DNA of 64,000 nt from Geojedonia litorea (GTDB lineage: Bacteria > Bacteroidota > Bacteroidia > Flavobacteriales > Flavobacteriaceae): positions 1 to 64,000 of the forward strand of contig NZ_JBHSGP010000004.1 of the NCBI RefSeq assembly GCF_042654525.1, read 5' to 3'. The position numbers and the translations under genes were made by a program. The notes beneath the pieces were generated by a model. It worked only from the letters and a program-made list of their open reading frames with translations, was not told the origin of the DNA and ran no database searches. Below, in pieces: positions 8,272 through 17,121 of the stretch; the stretch's first letter is position 1; the number at the start of each line of letters is the position of its first letter.

Positions 8272-10179
8272 ATGGAACAAATTTTCACTTCAAAAAAAGC
8301 CATGCTATTATTAGTTATTGGTTTCATTAATTGCTTCTGTAGCATTAGTGCCCAACACATAAACGGAGGTTCAGGTCAAGGTTTAGTGGCTTTGGTGCCT
8401 AATAAATTTGAAGATAAACATGAGTACAAGAATATTAGACCCGATGTACATGCTGGATTTTGGCAAATTAGGGTTGTACCTGTGAAGTGGGCTTGGGAAG
8501 GTTTACAAGTCACCTATGAAATTGATATTAACCAGCCAACATTGGTAAGAGGTGCTAATGCTGATGGTGGCGAACACGATTATGATATTTCTCAATTTAA
8601 TTTAGCCATTTCTGGTAGTATGGAATTTATGATTGAAGGGGATTATACCAACCCAAATACTCAAGAAAAAGTATCTTTTACAAAAACTGTCTACGCTCCA
8701 AACCTTGGGTCTAACATGGTAACAGGTAGCGAGCTGTTTGGGTATTCGGGAAATGTCACTAATTTTAAATCCGCACAAGAGATCATTAATTACCTTAAGA
8801 TTGAGATTCGGTCTATTAAAGCGCTGAACAAACATATTAGCGGCTACCAAAGGATAGATATTGATTTGGGAAATATTCTTAAAGAAAAAAGAACAAATAA
8901 TTACTTTAATAATCTGCTTGCCGATGCCAAAAATGCCGAAAGTTTTGACAGAATAGACGATGCGATTCAATATTACCAAAAGGCATACGATGTTAAAAAT
9001 GACCCTGCTGTTAAAGCTAAAATAGAGGAGTTAAAAGCGAGACAAAAAGAAAGCATCGATAAAAAAGAAAGTGAAGAGCTAGTTTCGCAGGCTCATGAGG
9101 CCGAAAATAGAGGAGATTTGGAAAAAGCCAAACAACTGTATCAACAAGCTGCGGATAAGTCTGGTAGCCCTAGCTTGAAAGAGGATATTGCTCGCATTAA
9201 TAATAAGATTGCAACACAAAAAGCAGAGACACAACAAATAGACCAACAACAATCACTGCAACAAAACTCTAATCAGTCTACTCAATTAGATTTTTGGGGC
9301 AACCCTGTCACTACCAATAATTCTAATGTAACTACAACTAATTCTGGTAATAACAATGCCGCAAAAAAAGCAGCTTGGGAGCAAGAAGAAGCGTTAAAAC
9401 GACAAAGGGTAGACAATTATAATGCTAATTTGATTGAGCAAAGTAATGATATCTATCAACAATCGTTAAGCATAGATAAGGATATGAACGACGCCCTGTC
9501 ACAGATAAGCCCAGAAACCTATGGCGACCCCAAAGCAATGATACAAACAGGGATGAACCTTTTAAATACCGCCAATGGCAATTTGGGACAGGCCTATACT
9601 GGTGCCGCTTTAGGTGGTGTAGGACTTGCCGCTGGTTTATTAGGTGATTTGGCTAAAGCCAAAGCAAAAAAAGAAGCAGCTGCCGAACGTGCACGCATCC
9701 GCAAAGAAGCTGAAGCTAAAAAGCAGGCCATAAGAGAATCTATAAAAAAAGCAAGAGTTGCTGTGTTTAATGGTTACCCACAAGGTGAGTTACCTTTATC
9801 TTCTACAACTTCAAAAGGGAACAACCTTTATTATTTTGTGTACGCCTACAATCAAGACCAATTAATGCTTGATAACCCTAAAGTAAAGGCAACTAATGTG
9901 TTTGCCATAGGCAAATATCCCGATGGGACTTGGCCTATGAAAACTAAACTAGAAAGTGAAATTAATGCTTTAACCCCACTAAATGAAACCATTTGCGGCC
10001 CTTTTTATAGCCAATCTGAAGCTAGTTCAGTATATCAGTCTTTTGTAAGCTATTTAGATAAAACGAATATGGGTATGGACACCATAAGCTATGAAGGCTT
10101 CAATGCACATAGTGAAACCGAAAATCTTCAACAATCAGCTCCTAAACTTGACTTTTGGGGAAATCCAATAAAAAATTAA
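8272..10179 (+). CDS. Exported coiled-coil/TPR-like protein with two LDFWGNP motifs
   Basis: Function not recognised. The protein has about 635 residues with a signal peptide ending SISAQ. Residues about 20-180 form a beta-rich domain (AGFWQIRVVPVKWAWEGLQV). Residues about 200-315 contain TPR-like helical pairs (DDAIQYYQKAYDVKNDPAVK; DLEKAKQLYQQAADKSG), followed by a Q/N-rich linker. A short glycine-rich segment (GAALGGVGLAAGLLGDL) is followed by a K/A/E-rich helix. LDFWGNP occurs at 9286-9306 and again seven residues before the end of the coding part (10147-10167). A TTG start at 8263 is possible; the ATG at 8272 is preferred. The next gene starts 4 bp downstream, so an operon with the FGE-like paralogues is likely. 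Confidence 0.7.
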   Translation: MEQIFTSKKAMLLLVIGFINCFCSISAQHINGGSGQGLVALVPNKFEDKHEYKNIRPDVHAGFWQIRVVPVKWAWEGLQVTYEIDINQPTLVRGANADGGEHDYDISQFNLAISGSMEFMIEGDYTNPNTQEKVSFTKTVYAPNLGSNMVTGSELFGYSGNVTNFKSAQEIINYLKIEIRSIKALNKHISGYQRIDIDLGNILKEKRTNNYFNNLLADAKNAESFDRIDDAIQYYQKAYDVKNDPAVKAKIEELKARQKESIDKKESEELVSQAHEAENRGDLEKAKQLYQQAADKSGSPSLKEDIARINNKIATQKAETQQIDQQQSLQQNSNQSTQLDFWGNPVTTNNSNVTTTNSGNNNAAKKAAWEQEEALKRQRVDNYNANLIEQSNDIYQQSLSIDKDMNDALSQISPETYGDPKAMIQTGMNLLNTANGNLGQAYTGAALGGVGLAAGLLGDLAKAKAKKEAAAERARIRKEAEAKKQAIRESIKKARVAVFNGYPQGELPLSSTTSKGNNLYYFVYAYNQDQLMLDNPKVKATNVFAIGKYPDGTWPMKTKLESEINALTPLNETICGPFYSQSEASSVYQSFVSYLDKTNMGMDTISYEGFNAHSETENLQQSAPKLDFWGNPIKN

Positions 10180-10183
10180 ACCT

Positions 10184-11449
10184 ATGAAATTATCTTTTTC
10201 TCTTGTATTAATTATTACATTTTCAATACAAATCAATGCCCAAAATACCGTAGCCAAATTTAAATATGAAGATGCCGAAAAGGCTTATTACGATGACAAT
10301 TTTGAAACCTGCATTCAACTACTAACCGAAACCGAAGCCTTGTTAGGGCAAACCGCACCTAATATTTTACACCTGCGTATTTTGGCAGAACATAAGTTGT
10401 TAGAGCAAAATCCTTTGCACAGTTATACCTTGATAGAAAACTTAAGAAATCATTGTAATAGCTATTTACAAAACTATGACATTGCGGGCTTGGAAGAGAA
10501 ATTTAGAGATGTATATGAAATTAACAATGCCTTAAGCCAATATCCCGATTCCAAGGAAGCATTTGACGCGAAAGTGGCCGAAGTTGAGCGTTATAATACT
10601 AGCATCATAAATCAGATAAAAGATACTATGGTTTTAATTGAAGGAGGCAGCTTTATAATGGGCAATAAAAAAGCCTATTATACTAATGAACAAAAAGAAC
10701 ATGAAGTAAGTGTTGGCGATTTTAAAATGGGTAAATACGAGGTAACCTATGAACAGTACAAACTGTTCATAAATGAAACCGGTTATAAAGATGAAGGCGT
10801 TGTATATAAGATAGGAGATAAAGTAATTGTTGACCCGCTTAATTTAGATTGGAAATATGGCGAGGATAAATTGCCAAGAACATCAGAGGATAATAATCTG
10901 CCAGTAATTAACGTGTCTTGGAATGGAGCCGTAGCCTTTTGCCAGTGGTTAAGTAAGGTGACTGGTGACTATTACCGCTTACCTACCGAAGCCGAATGGG
11001 AATATGTTGCCAAGGATGATAGGCCATTTAATGTAGGTAGATGGTATTTGAAAAGCTATAATGAAAGAGGTTGGCTAAAGCATAATTCTAATAAAAAAAT
11101 TCATCCTGTTGGTCAAAAACAACCCAATTCAAGAGGGGTTTATGACCTTTTTGGCAATGCTTTAGAATGGTGTTACGACTGGTATGGTAAAAATTACTAT
11201 CATGTTAGCCCAAATCAAAACCCATCAGGGCCAATCTCTGGAAGTGAAAAGGTAACTAGGGGCGGGAATATTTATACAAATATTAGTTTTGATGATAAAT
11301 TGAATTTGCCTATTATAGATAAAACCAAAACATATATGACTATGCGATATACTGGTGGAGCCAATGAAATAAGAAACAACGTTCAGGGATTTCGCATTGT
11401 CATGCCCTTAACAGATGAAGGGAAAGCAATAGGTAACACGGTTAATTAA
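10184..11449 (+). CDS. Exported FGE/SUMF1-like protein, paralogue 1
   Basis: A 421-residue protein with a signal peptide ending QINAQ. Residues about 20-140 form a helical domain shared with the next two genes (NTVAKFKYEDAEKAYYDDNF, TAPNILHLRILAEHKL, NYDIAGLEEKFRDVYE). From about residue 149 (MVLIEGGSFIMG) it is a formylglycine-generating-enzyme-like sulfatase-modifying-factor domain, with YRLPTEAEWEYV and GNALEWCYDWYG. The RGG segment where true FGE carries its active-site cysteine pair reads RGGNIYTNISFDD and has no cysteine, so sulfatase maturation is unlikely. It is more likely a binding or structural C-type-lectin-fold domain, as in GldK-type proteins, but there is no lipobox and no T9SS gene context to call it GldK. 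Confidence 0.8.
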   Translation: MKLSFSLVLIITFSIQINAQNTVAKFKYEDAEKAYYDDNFETCIQLLTETEALLGQTAPNILHLRILAEHKLLEQNPLHSYTLIENLRNHCNSYLQNYDIAGLEEKFRDVYEINNALSQYPDSKEAFDAKVAEVERYNTSIINQIKDTMVLIEGGSFIMGNKKAYYTNEQKEHEVSVGDFKMGKYEVTYEQYKLFINETGYKDEGVVYKIGDKVIVDPLNLDWKYGEDKLPRTSEDNNLPVINVSWNGAVAFCQWLSKVTGDYYRLPTEAEWEYVAKDDRPFNVGRWYLKSYNERGWLKHNSNKKIHPVGQKQPNSRGVYDLFGNALEWCYDWYGKNYYHVSPNQNPSGPISGSEKVTRGGNIYTNISFDDKLNLPIIDKTKTYMTMRYTGGANEIRNNVQGFRIVMPLTDEGKAIGNTVN

Positions 11450-11462
11450 AACTATTTAACAC

Positions 11463-12668
11463 ATGAAAAGAATATATTCAATTGGTATAATTTTAATAAT
11501 TACGCTCAATGTTCAGGCTCAAAACACCGTAGCTAAATTTAAATTTGAAGATGCTGAAAAGGCATTTTACGATAACAATTTTGAAGACTGTATTCAACTA
11601 TTGACCGAAACCGAAGCCTTGCTAGGGCAAACCGCGCCTAATATTTTACATCTGCGTATTTTGGCAGAACACAAGCTGCTAGAGCAAAATCCTTTGCACA
11701 GTTTTGTCTTAATAGAAAACTTAAGAAATCATTGTAATAGCTATTTACAAAACTATGACATTGCGGGCTTGGAAGAAAAATTTAGAGATGTCTATGAAAT
11801 CCAAAATACACTAGGACAGTATCCTTCCAGTAAAACGGCATTTGATGAAAAGATAGCGGCATTGGAAGCTGCTAAAATTAAAAACAGTGTAGAAGCCAAA
11901 AAGGTTATTGAAAACTATCTTGAGGCCATAGGAGGGAAAGACAAGATAGCTAATGTGAAAACAGTTTTTAGAAGTGGAGAAGTTTTTGGAGAGCCATTTC
12001 CTTTGTTGATAGAAGACAAAAAAATGGTCCCTAATAAATTTACCAGTAGTCGATATTTTAAAAACAGAAGGAAAAAAGGCGATTTAATTTACACAGATGT
12101 GTTTAACGGCGAAACTGGCCATAAACAAAATAAAACCAGCAAAACCCCTTTAACAGAAACTGAAATTGCTACCTATAAAGAACAGGCTATATTCCCAGAA
12201 TTGAATTATCTCTCTTTACCTTATAAACTACATATTGTGGATACTTTAAGTTTGGCATCAGGTAAAGCCTATAAGCTAAAAATAGAAAGCCCAACAGGAA
12301 AGGTGTTATTTAAATATTATAATGTACTAGATAATTTATTATATAAAATTGAGCTTCAAAATGAGGAGTCTAACAAACAAGGGGAACTTATATTAAGTGA
12401 TTATAAAGATGTGAATGGCATCCTGATGCCTTTTAGCTTTCAATCAGGAACCTCGGCTTTGGGCACAGTAACTTCTATAACAGGCGACCAAGAAGCACCA
12501 GAAAAATTGCAAAATAAGCAAGTAATGGCCATTGCCTTAATAGGAAAAATTCAAGAGTCATCAATTAATGATAAAAACACGAGTAATGAGCCTAAAAAAA
12601 CCATTACCATTTGGTCTGAAATAAAAATCAATCAAGACGTTTTTGAAAACGACTTTAAATTAGACTAA
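11463..12668 (+). CDS. Exported protein: shared N-terminal domain plus LolA-like C-terminal domain
   Basis: A 401-residue protein with a signal peptide ending NVQAQ. Residues about 20-130 are nearly identical to those of the gene at 10184 (TETEALLGQTAPNILHLRIL; NPLHS; NYDIAGLEEKF). The C-terminal part from about residue 145 is different: ENYLEAIGGKDKIANVKTVF, an LPYKLHIVDTL stretch and a DVNGILMPFSFQ stretch. This resembles the beta-sheet lipoprotein-carrier (LolA/MucE-like) fold found in many Bacteroidota periplasmic proteins of the form EAIGGxxK. Substrate unknown. The gene sits 13 bp after paralogue 1 and 6 bp before paralogue 3. Confidence 0.7.
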   Translation: MKRIYSIGIILIITLNVQAQNTVAKFKFEDAEKAFYDNNFEDCIQLLTETEALLGQTAPNILHLRILAEHKLLEQNPLHSFVLIENLRNHCNSYLQNYDIAGLEEKFRDVYEIQNTLGQYPSSKTAFDEKIAALEAAKIKNSVEAKKVIENYLEAIGGKDKIANVKTVFRSGEVFGEPFPLLIEDKKMVPNKFTSSRYFKNRRKKGDLIYTDVFNGETGHKQNKTSKTPLTETEIATYKEQAIFPELNYLSLPYKLHIVDTLSLASGKAYKLKIESPTGKVLFKYYNVLDNLLYKIELQNEESNKQGELILSDYKDVNGILMPFSFQSGTSALGTVTSITGDQEAPEKLQNKQVMAIALIGKIQESSINDKNTSNEPKKTITIWSEIKINQDVFENDFKLD

Positions 12669-12674
12669 ACTATA

Positions 12675-13859
12675 ATGAAACCTTTGTTAATTAGCGTCTT
12701 TGTCCTTTTTAGCATTACGGTTAGTGCTCAAAACACCGTTGCCAAATTTAAATATGAAGATGCTGAAAAGGCTTATTATGAAGGCAACTTTGAGACCTGC
12801 ATTCAACTTTTAATCGAAACCGAAGCGCTTTTGGGGCAAACTGCTCCTAACATCTTACATCTGCGTATTATGGCGGAGTATAAGCGTTTTGAAAGTAATC
12901 CCTATGATAATTACTTAAATTTAGAACACATACGTAACCAATGTTCTACTTATCTTCGTGATTATGATATAGCTGGATTAGAAGAAAAATATCGGGATAT
13001 ATACACCATTCAAAATGCTTTAAAGGTCTACCCTCAAGATAAAGTATCTTTTGACGAAAAGGTTAATCAACTTAAAATAGAAGCCGATAAAAAAGCTTCA
13101 GAACTTAATGCAATATATATTCAAAATCAAGAAATTATAGACCGTTTCTTACCTATGGTTCTGGTTGACGGAGGAACATTTTTAATGGGTCTCAAGAACG
13201 ACAAAGAATTGAAATGGATTCATAGATCACAATCACATCTTTACAAAGATGCGATGCCTCAGCATCAAGTGAGTGTAAATACATTTAAAATTGCAGCGTT
13301 TGAAACTACAAATGAGGTTTGGGCATGGGTTTTTGGTTCTGCAGAATCCATAGATACAAAGGACGCGAAAAAGCCTGTAGTAGCTTCATGGGAAGAATCT
13401 CAAGAGTTTATTTTCAAACTAAATAAACTTACTGGACGAAAATACCGTCTACCCACTGAAGCAGAATGGGAATATGCGGCCAGAGGAGGAAACCAAAGTA
13501 AAAACTATCAATTTAGCGGCTCTGATAATAAAAATGAAGTAAGTTGGAATGAGGCCAATGCTTCTTTTTTTGAAACCAAGCACCTAAAAACCCATACTGT
13601 TGGTCAAAAAGCTCCAAATGAATTAGGAATTTATGATATGACTGGTAACGTTTGGGAATGGTGCAACGACTGGTATGCTTCCGACTACTACAAAAACTCT
13701 CCAATCACTAACCCATTAGGACCAGATCAAGGAATTATTCGTGTAGCTAGGGGTGGTTCTGTTCAATGTAATTTTGGTTGCTATACGGTTAATCGCACTT
13801 TAGGAATAGATTTAGCAGAAGGTTATATCGGATTTAGATTGGTTTTAGATGATGAATAA
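12675..13859 (+). CDS. Exported FGE/SUMF1-like protein, paralogue 3
   Basis: A 394-residue protein with a signal peptide ending ITVSAQ. The shared N-terminal helical domain covers about residues 20-130 and is more diverged than in paralogues 1 and 2. An FGE-sulfatase domain starts near residue 161 (MVLVDGGTFLMG), with YRLPTEAEWEYAARGG, GNVWEWCNDWY and GFRLVLD. It keeps two cysteines in the active-site segment (GGSVQCNFGCYTVN, Cys365 and Cys369), but spaced CxxxC rather than the CxxxxC of aerobic FGE, so enzymatic activity is doubtful. It is the last gene of the run. Confidence 0.8.
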   Translation: MKPLLISVFVLFSITVSAQNTVAKFKYEDAEKAYYEGNFETCIQLLIETEALLGQTAPNILHLRIMAEYKRFESNPYDNYLNLEHIRNQCSTYLRDYDIAGLEEKYRDIYTIQNALKVYPQDKVSFDEKVNQLKIEADKKASELNAIYIQNQEIIDRFLPMVLVDGGTFLMGLKNDKELKWIHRSQSHLYKDAMPQHQVSVNTFKIAAFETTNEVWAWVFGSAESIDTKDAKKPVVASWEESQEFIFKLNKLTGRKYRLPTEAEWEYAARGGNQSKNYQFSGSDNKNEVSWNEANASFFETKHLKTHTVGQKAPNELGIYDMTGNVWEWCNDWYASDYYKNSPITNPLGPDQGIIRVARGGSVQCNFGCYTVNRTLGIDLAEGYIGFRLVLDDE

Positions 13860-13953
13860 TAAGAGGTCTAAATAAAGATTCACTGTTGTATTGATGATGT
13901 TTGCTAAACGCAGATTTACAATTCATGAATTAGTTTCTCATTGTATTTAATTC

Positions 13954-13961
13954 TACCTTTG
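13954..13961 (+). promoter_or_regulatory. -7 promoter element for era
   Basis: TACCTTTG fits the Bacteroidota TAnnTTTG -7 box and ends 16 bp before the era ATG. No convincing -33 TTG at the usual spacing. Confidence 0.6.
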
Positions 13962-13977
13962 CATCAAACTCAAAAGA

Positions 13978-14859
13978 ATGCACAAAGCTGGTTTTGTAAA
14001 TATCATTGGAAATCCAAACGTGGGGAAATCAACCCTCATGAATGCTTTTATTGGCGAAAAGTTATCCATCATTACTTCTAAAGCGCAAACCACGAGACAT
14101 CGTATTTTAGGGATTGTGAATGGTGACGATTTTCAAGTGATATTGTCAGATACACCAGGCATTATCAAACCAGCGTATGAGCTTCAAGAATCGATGATGG
14201 ATTTTGTGAAATCTGCCTTTGAAGATGCCGATGTGCTTTTATATATGGTGGAGATTGGGGAGCAGGAACTTAAAGATGAATCCTTTTTCAATAAAATAAC
14301 CAATTCTAAAATTCCTGTTTTATTACTTCTAAACAAAATTGACAAATCCAATCAAGAACAGTTGGAAGAACAGGTTCAATTATGGTCAAAAAAAGTACCC
14401 AATGCACATGTGATTCCAATTTCAGCTTTAGAGGGCTTTCAGGTGAAAGAGGTATTTGATCGTATCATTGAATTGTTACCAGAGTCACCGCCATTTTATC
14501 CAAAAGATCAATTAACCGACAAACCAGAACGCTTTTTTGTCAACGAAACCATTAGAGAAAAAATCCTTATGCATTACAAAAAGGAAATTCCTTATGCCGT
14601 TGAAATTGAAACTGAAGAGTTTTTTGAAGAAGACGACATCATCAGAATGCGTTCGGTAATTATGGTGGAGCGAGATACTCAAAAAGGTATCATCATTGGC
14701 CATAAAGGTACTGCGCTAAAACGCGTTGGAGTGGAGGCTAGAAAAGATCTTGAGAAATTCTTTGGCAAACAGGTTCATTTAGAGCTGTATGTCAAAGTGA
14801 ACAAGAATTGGAGAACCAATCAGCAACAACTGAAGCGTTTTGGATATCATCAAAAGTAG
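13978..14859 (+). CDS. era: GTPase Era
   Basis: A 293-residue GTPase that binds the 3' end of 16S rRNA during small-subunit assembly. G1 is GNPNVGKS at residues 10-17, with TTRH switch I, DTPG, NKID and SALEG following in order. The C-terminal KH domain is visible around IIGHKGTALKRVGVEARKDL. Length is typical for Era. It has its own -7 promoter and is convergent with the SIMPL gene; the two stop codons abut with no base between them. Confidence 0.97.
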   Translation: MHKAGFVNIIGNPNVGKSTLMNAFIGEKLSIITSKAQTTRHRILGIVNGDDFQVILSDTPGIIKPAYELQESMMDFVKSAFEDADVLLYMVEIGEQELKDESFFNKITNSKIPVLLLLNKIDKSNQEQLEEQVQLWSKKVPNAHVIPISALEGFQVKEVFDRIIELLPESPPFYPKDQLTDKPERFFVNETIREKILMHYKKEIPYAVEIETEEFFEEDDIIRMRSVIMVERDTQKGIIIGHKGTALKRVGVEARKDLEKFFGKQVHLELYVKVNKNWRTNQQQLKRFGYHQK

Positions 14860-15591
14860 CTAGTCTACTTCATAATCCAATTTCATAGTAATAGATGCCG
14901 TTTTTTCTTTTGATTCGGTATTATAAGTGCCTCCCCATGAAAAATCTTCATTAGAATTTTGCCCTGTAATTTGAAAGATTCCCATTTTTGCTGAAATTAA
15001 ATCACCCAACTTTCCTCCAGAATTTTTTGCAATCATTTCGGCTCTGGTTTTAGCATCACTCGTAGCCTTTGAAATCATTTCAATTTTTAAATCGGCTAGT
15101 TTAGTATAATAGTAGCGCGGTGCATTTGAGTAAAACTGAATGCCCTTATTAAGAAGTTCTGTAATCTCTCGAGATACATTTTCAACCTTCTCTACATCAT
15201 TAGAATCAATTTGAAGGGATTGGGTTAAAATAAAGCCTAAAAATTCGTCACCAATATATTTACCGTCAGAAGAATACTTGCCTTGGGTGTTTTTTCTACT
15301 GTTAACCGCATTAAATACCAGTTCCTTTGAGGTGATTCCTTTTGATAATAGATATTCTGAAATTATTTTTTTATCCTTTTCTAAATCGCTATAAGCTTGT
15401 TGTAAATTACTGTTTTCTCTTGAGAAAAAACCTTCCCATACAATGAGGTCGGATGTGAAATCTGCTTTTCCCAGTCCGGTTACTGAAATGGTTCCATCTA
15501 CTTTATTTCTATTCATAAAAGCATTTCCAAGTAAAAATGATGAAATTATAATAGCCAAAGAAAACAAGATGGCCGCAACGTTTTGTTTCAT
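14860..15591 (-). CDS. SIMPL-domain protein, membrane-anchored
   Basis: A 243-residue protein with one N-terminal hydrophobic segment (AAILFSLAIIISSFLLGNAF), predicted to be periplasmic. The remainder is a SIMPL (DUF541) domain: ISVTGLGKADFTSDLIVW at the start, KATSDAKTRAEMIAKNSGGK in the helix, and TASITMKLDYEV at the end. SIMPL proteins (BP26/YggE-like) form oligomers and have been linked to stress tolerance, but the exact role here is unknown. Transcribed away from der and ending flush against era. Confidence 0.85.
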   Translation of the reverse strand: MKQNVAAILFSLAIIISSFLLGNAFMNRNKVDGTISVTGLGKADFTSDLIVWEGFFSRENSNLQQAYSDLEKDKKIISEYLLSKGITSKELVFNAVNSRKNTQGKYSSDGKYIGDEFLGFILTQSLQIDSNDVEKVENVSREITELLNKGIQFYSNAPRYYYTKLADLKIEMISKATSDAKTRAEMIAKNSGGKLGDLISAKMGIFQITGQNSNEDFSWGGTYNTESKEKTASITMKLDYEVD

Positions 15592-15649
15592 GTCTGTAAA
15601 TTAATAGTTTGAATCTTTGTAAAAGATAACGAAATCATAAGCATATCAT

Positions 15650-15657
15650 TATCTTTG
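15650..15657 (+). promoter_or_regulatory. -7 promoter element for der
   Basis: TATCTTTG matches TAnnTTTG, 18 bp before the der ATG. It overlaps an in-frame TTG at 15655, which therefore cannot be in the transcript and rules out the longer start. Confidence 0.65.
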
Positions 15658-15675
15658 CAGCAAAATTTATTTAAG

Positions 15676-16980
15676 ATGAGTAGCATTGTTGCCATTGTAG
15701 GACGCCCAAATGTTGGAAAATCAACGTTTTTTAACCGTTTAATAAAACGAAGAGAAGCTATTGTTGATGCCGTTAGTGGTGTTACCAGAGATCGACACTA
15801 TGGTAAAAGTGATTGGAATGGTAGAGACTTTACACTTATTGATACAGGAGGCTATGTGAAGGGAAGTGATGATGTTTTTGAAGCCGAAATTGATAAGCAG
15901 GTTGAATTGGCTATTGATGAAGCTGATGTCATCGTATTTATGGTAGACGTTGAGTCTGGAGTCACTGGCATGGATGAAGATGTGGCAAAATTACTTCGTA
16001 AAGTGGATAAGCCTGTGTTTTTAGCAGTGAATAAAGTAGATAATGCTAAACGTGCCGAAGATGCGGTTGAATTTTACAGTTTAGGCCTTGGTGAATATTA
16101 CACCATAGCCAGTATTAATGGTAGTGGTACTGGAGATTTGTTAGATGCGCTTATAAAAGCCTTACCCGAAAAAGAAGAGGTAGAAGAAGCAGAATTGCCT
16201 CGCTTTGCAGTTGTAGGTCGGCCTAACGCTGGTAAATCTTCATTTATTAATGCGCTAATAGGGGAGGATCGCTATATCGTTACTGATATCGCTGGAACCA
16301 CTCGAGATGCTATTGATACCAAATATAATCGTTTTGGGTTTGAATTTAACCTCGTTGATACGGCAGGAATAAGACGTAAAGCTAAAGTAAAGGAAGATTT
16401 AGAGTTTTATTCCGTCATGCGAAGTATTCGCGCTATTGAACATTGTGATGTGTGTTTGTTGGTTCATGATGCAACTCGAAGTTTTGATGGACAGGTGCAA
16501 AATATTTTCTGGTTAGCCGAACGCAATAGAAAAGGAATTGTGATTCTTGTAAATAAATGGGACTTGGTTGAAAAAGATACTAAGACGACTAAAGAATTTG
16601 AAACCGCAATACGTAAGGAGTTGGAGCCTTTTACTGATGTTCCCATTGTGTTTGTTTCGGTATTGAATAAACAACGTATTTATAAGGCTATTGAAACTGC
16701 AGTTGAGGTATATAACAATCGAACCAAACGCATTAAAACCAGTGTGTTAAATGAAGTGTTATTGCCAATTATAGAGCACAATCCACCACCGGCCAATAAA
16801 GGGAAATATGTTAAAATAAAATACATTATGCAATTGCCAACACCGCAACCGCAATTTGCATTTTTCTGTAATTTACCTCAATACGTTAAGGAGCCTTACA
16901 AACGCTTTCTAGAGAATAAATTGCGTGAGCAGTTCGATTTTCATGGTGTTCCTGTGAGTGTGTATATGAGAAAGAAATAG
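15676..16980 (+). CDS. der: GTPase Der (EngA)
   Basis: A 434-residue tandem GTPase needed for 50S ribosome assembly. Two G domains are evident: GRPNVGKS, DTGGY and NKVD in the first, and GRPNAGKS, DTAGI and NKWD in the second. A KH-like C-terminal domain ends VPVSVYMRKK. The frame continues upstream to a TTG at 15655, but that codon lies inside the -7 promoter, so the ATG at 15676 (MSSIVAIVGRPN) is the start. Confidence 0.97.
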   Translation: MSSIVAIVGRPNVGKSTFFNRLIKRREAIVDAVSGVTRDRHYGKSDWNGRDFTLIDTGGYVKGSDDVFEAEIDKQVELAIDEADVIVFMVDVESGVTGMDEDVAKLLRKVDKPVFLAVNKVDNAKRAEDAVEFYSLGLGEYYTIASINGSGTGDLLDALIKALPEKEEVEEAELPRFAVVGRPNAGKSSFINALIGEDRYIVTDIAGTTRDAIDTKYNRFGFEFNLVDTAGIRRKAKVKEDLEFYSVMRSIRAIEHCDVCLLVHDATRSFDGQVQNIFWLAERNRKGIVILVNKWDLVEKDTKTTKEFETAIRKELEPFTDVPIVFVSVLNKQRIYKAIETAVEVYNNRTKRIKTSVLNEVLLPIIEHNPPPANKGKYVKIKYIMQLPTPQPQFAFFCNLPQYVKEPYKRFLENKLREQFDFHGVPVSVYMRKK

Positions 16981-17121
16981 GCAAGGCGCTTATCTTTTAG
17001 TGCTATCTACTACCAAATGAGGAATACTTGATTTTAAGTGGTATGATAGTGCTCAATACAGTATAGCTGTCATTTTTTATTAGTGGTGGATGCAATATTT
17101 TTTTGGATAATCAGTATTCAG

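Noticed and set aside
10184..13859. FGE-like proteins as GldK/GldJ gliding components
   Set aside because: They lack a lipobox, carry an unrelated N-terminal domain and have no gld neighbours; only the lectin-like fold is shared.
15655..15675. Upstream TTG start for der (also 26003 for the PASTA gene)
   Set aside because: At 15655 the codon is inside the -7 promoter element; at 26003 it lies at the predicted transcription start. Downstream ATGs match family N-termini.
16981..17121. Possible RNA gene in the 141-bp gap between der and the TPM gene
   Set aside because: No cloverleaf, conserved loop or strong hairpin was recognisable. No tRNA or rRNA gene was recognised anywhere in the window.
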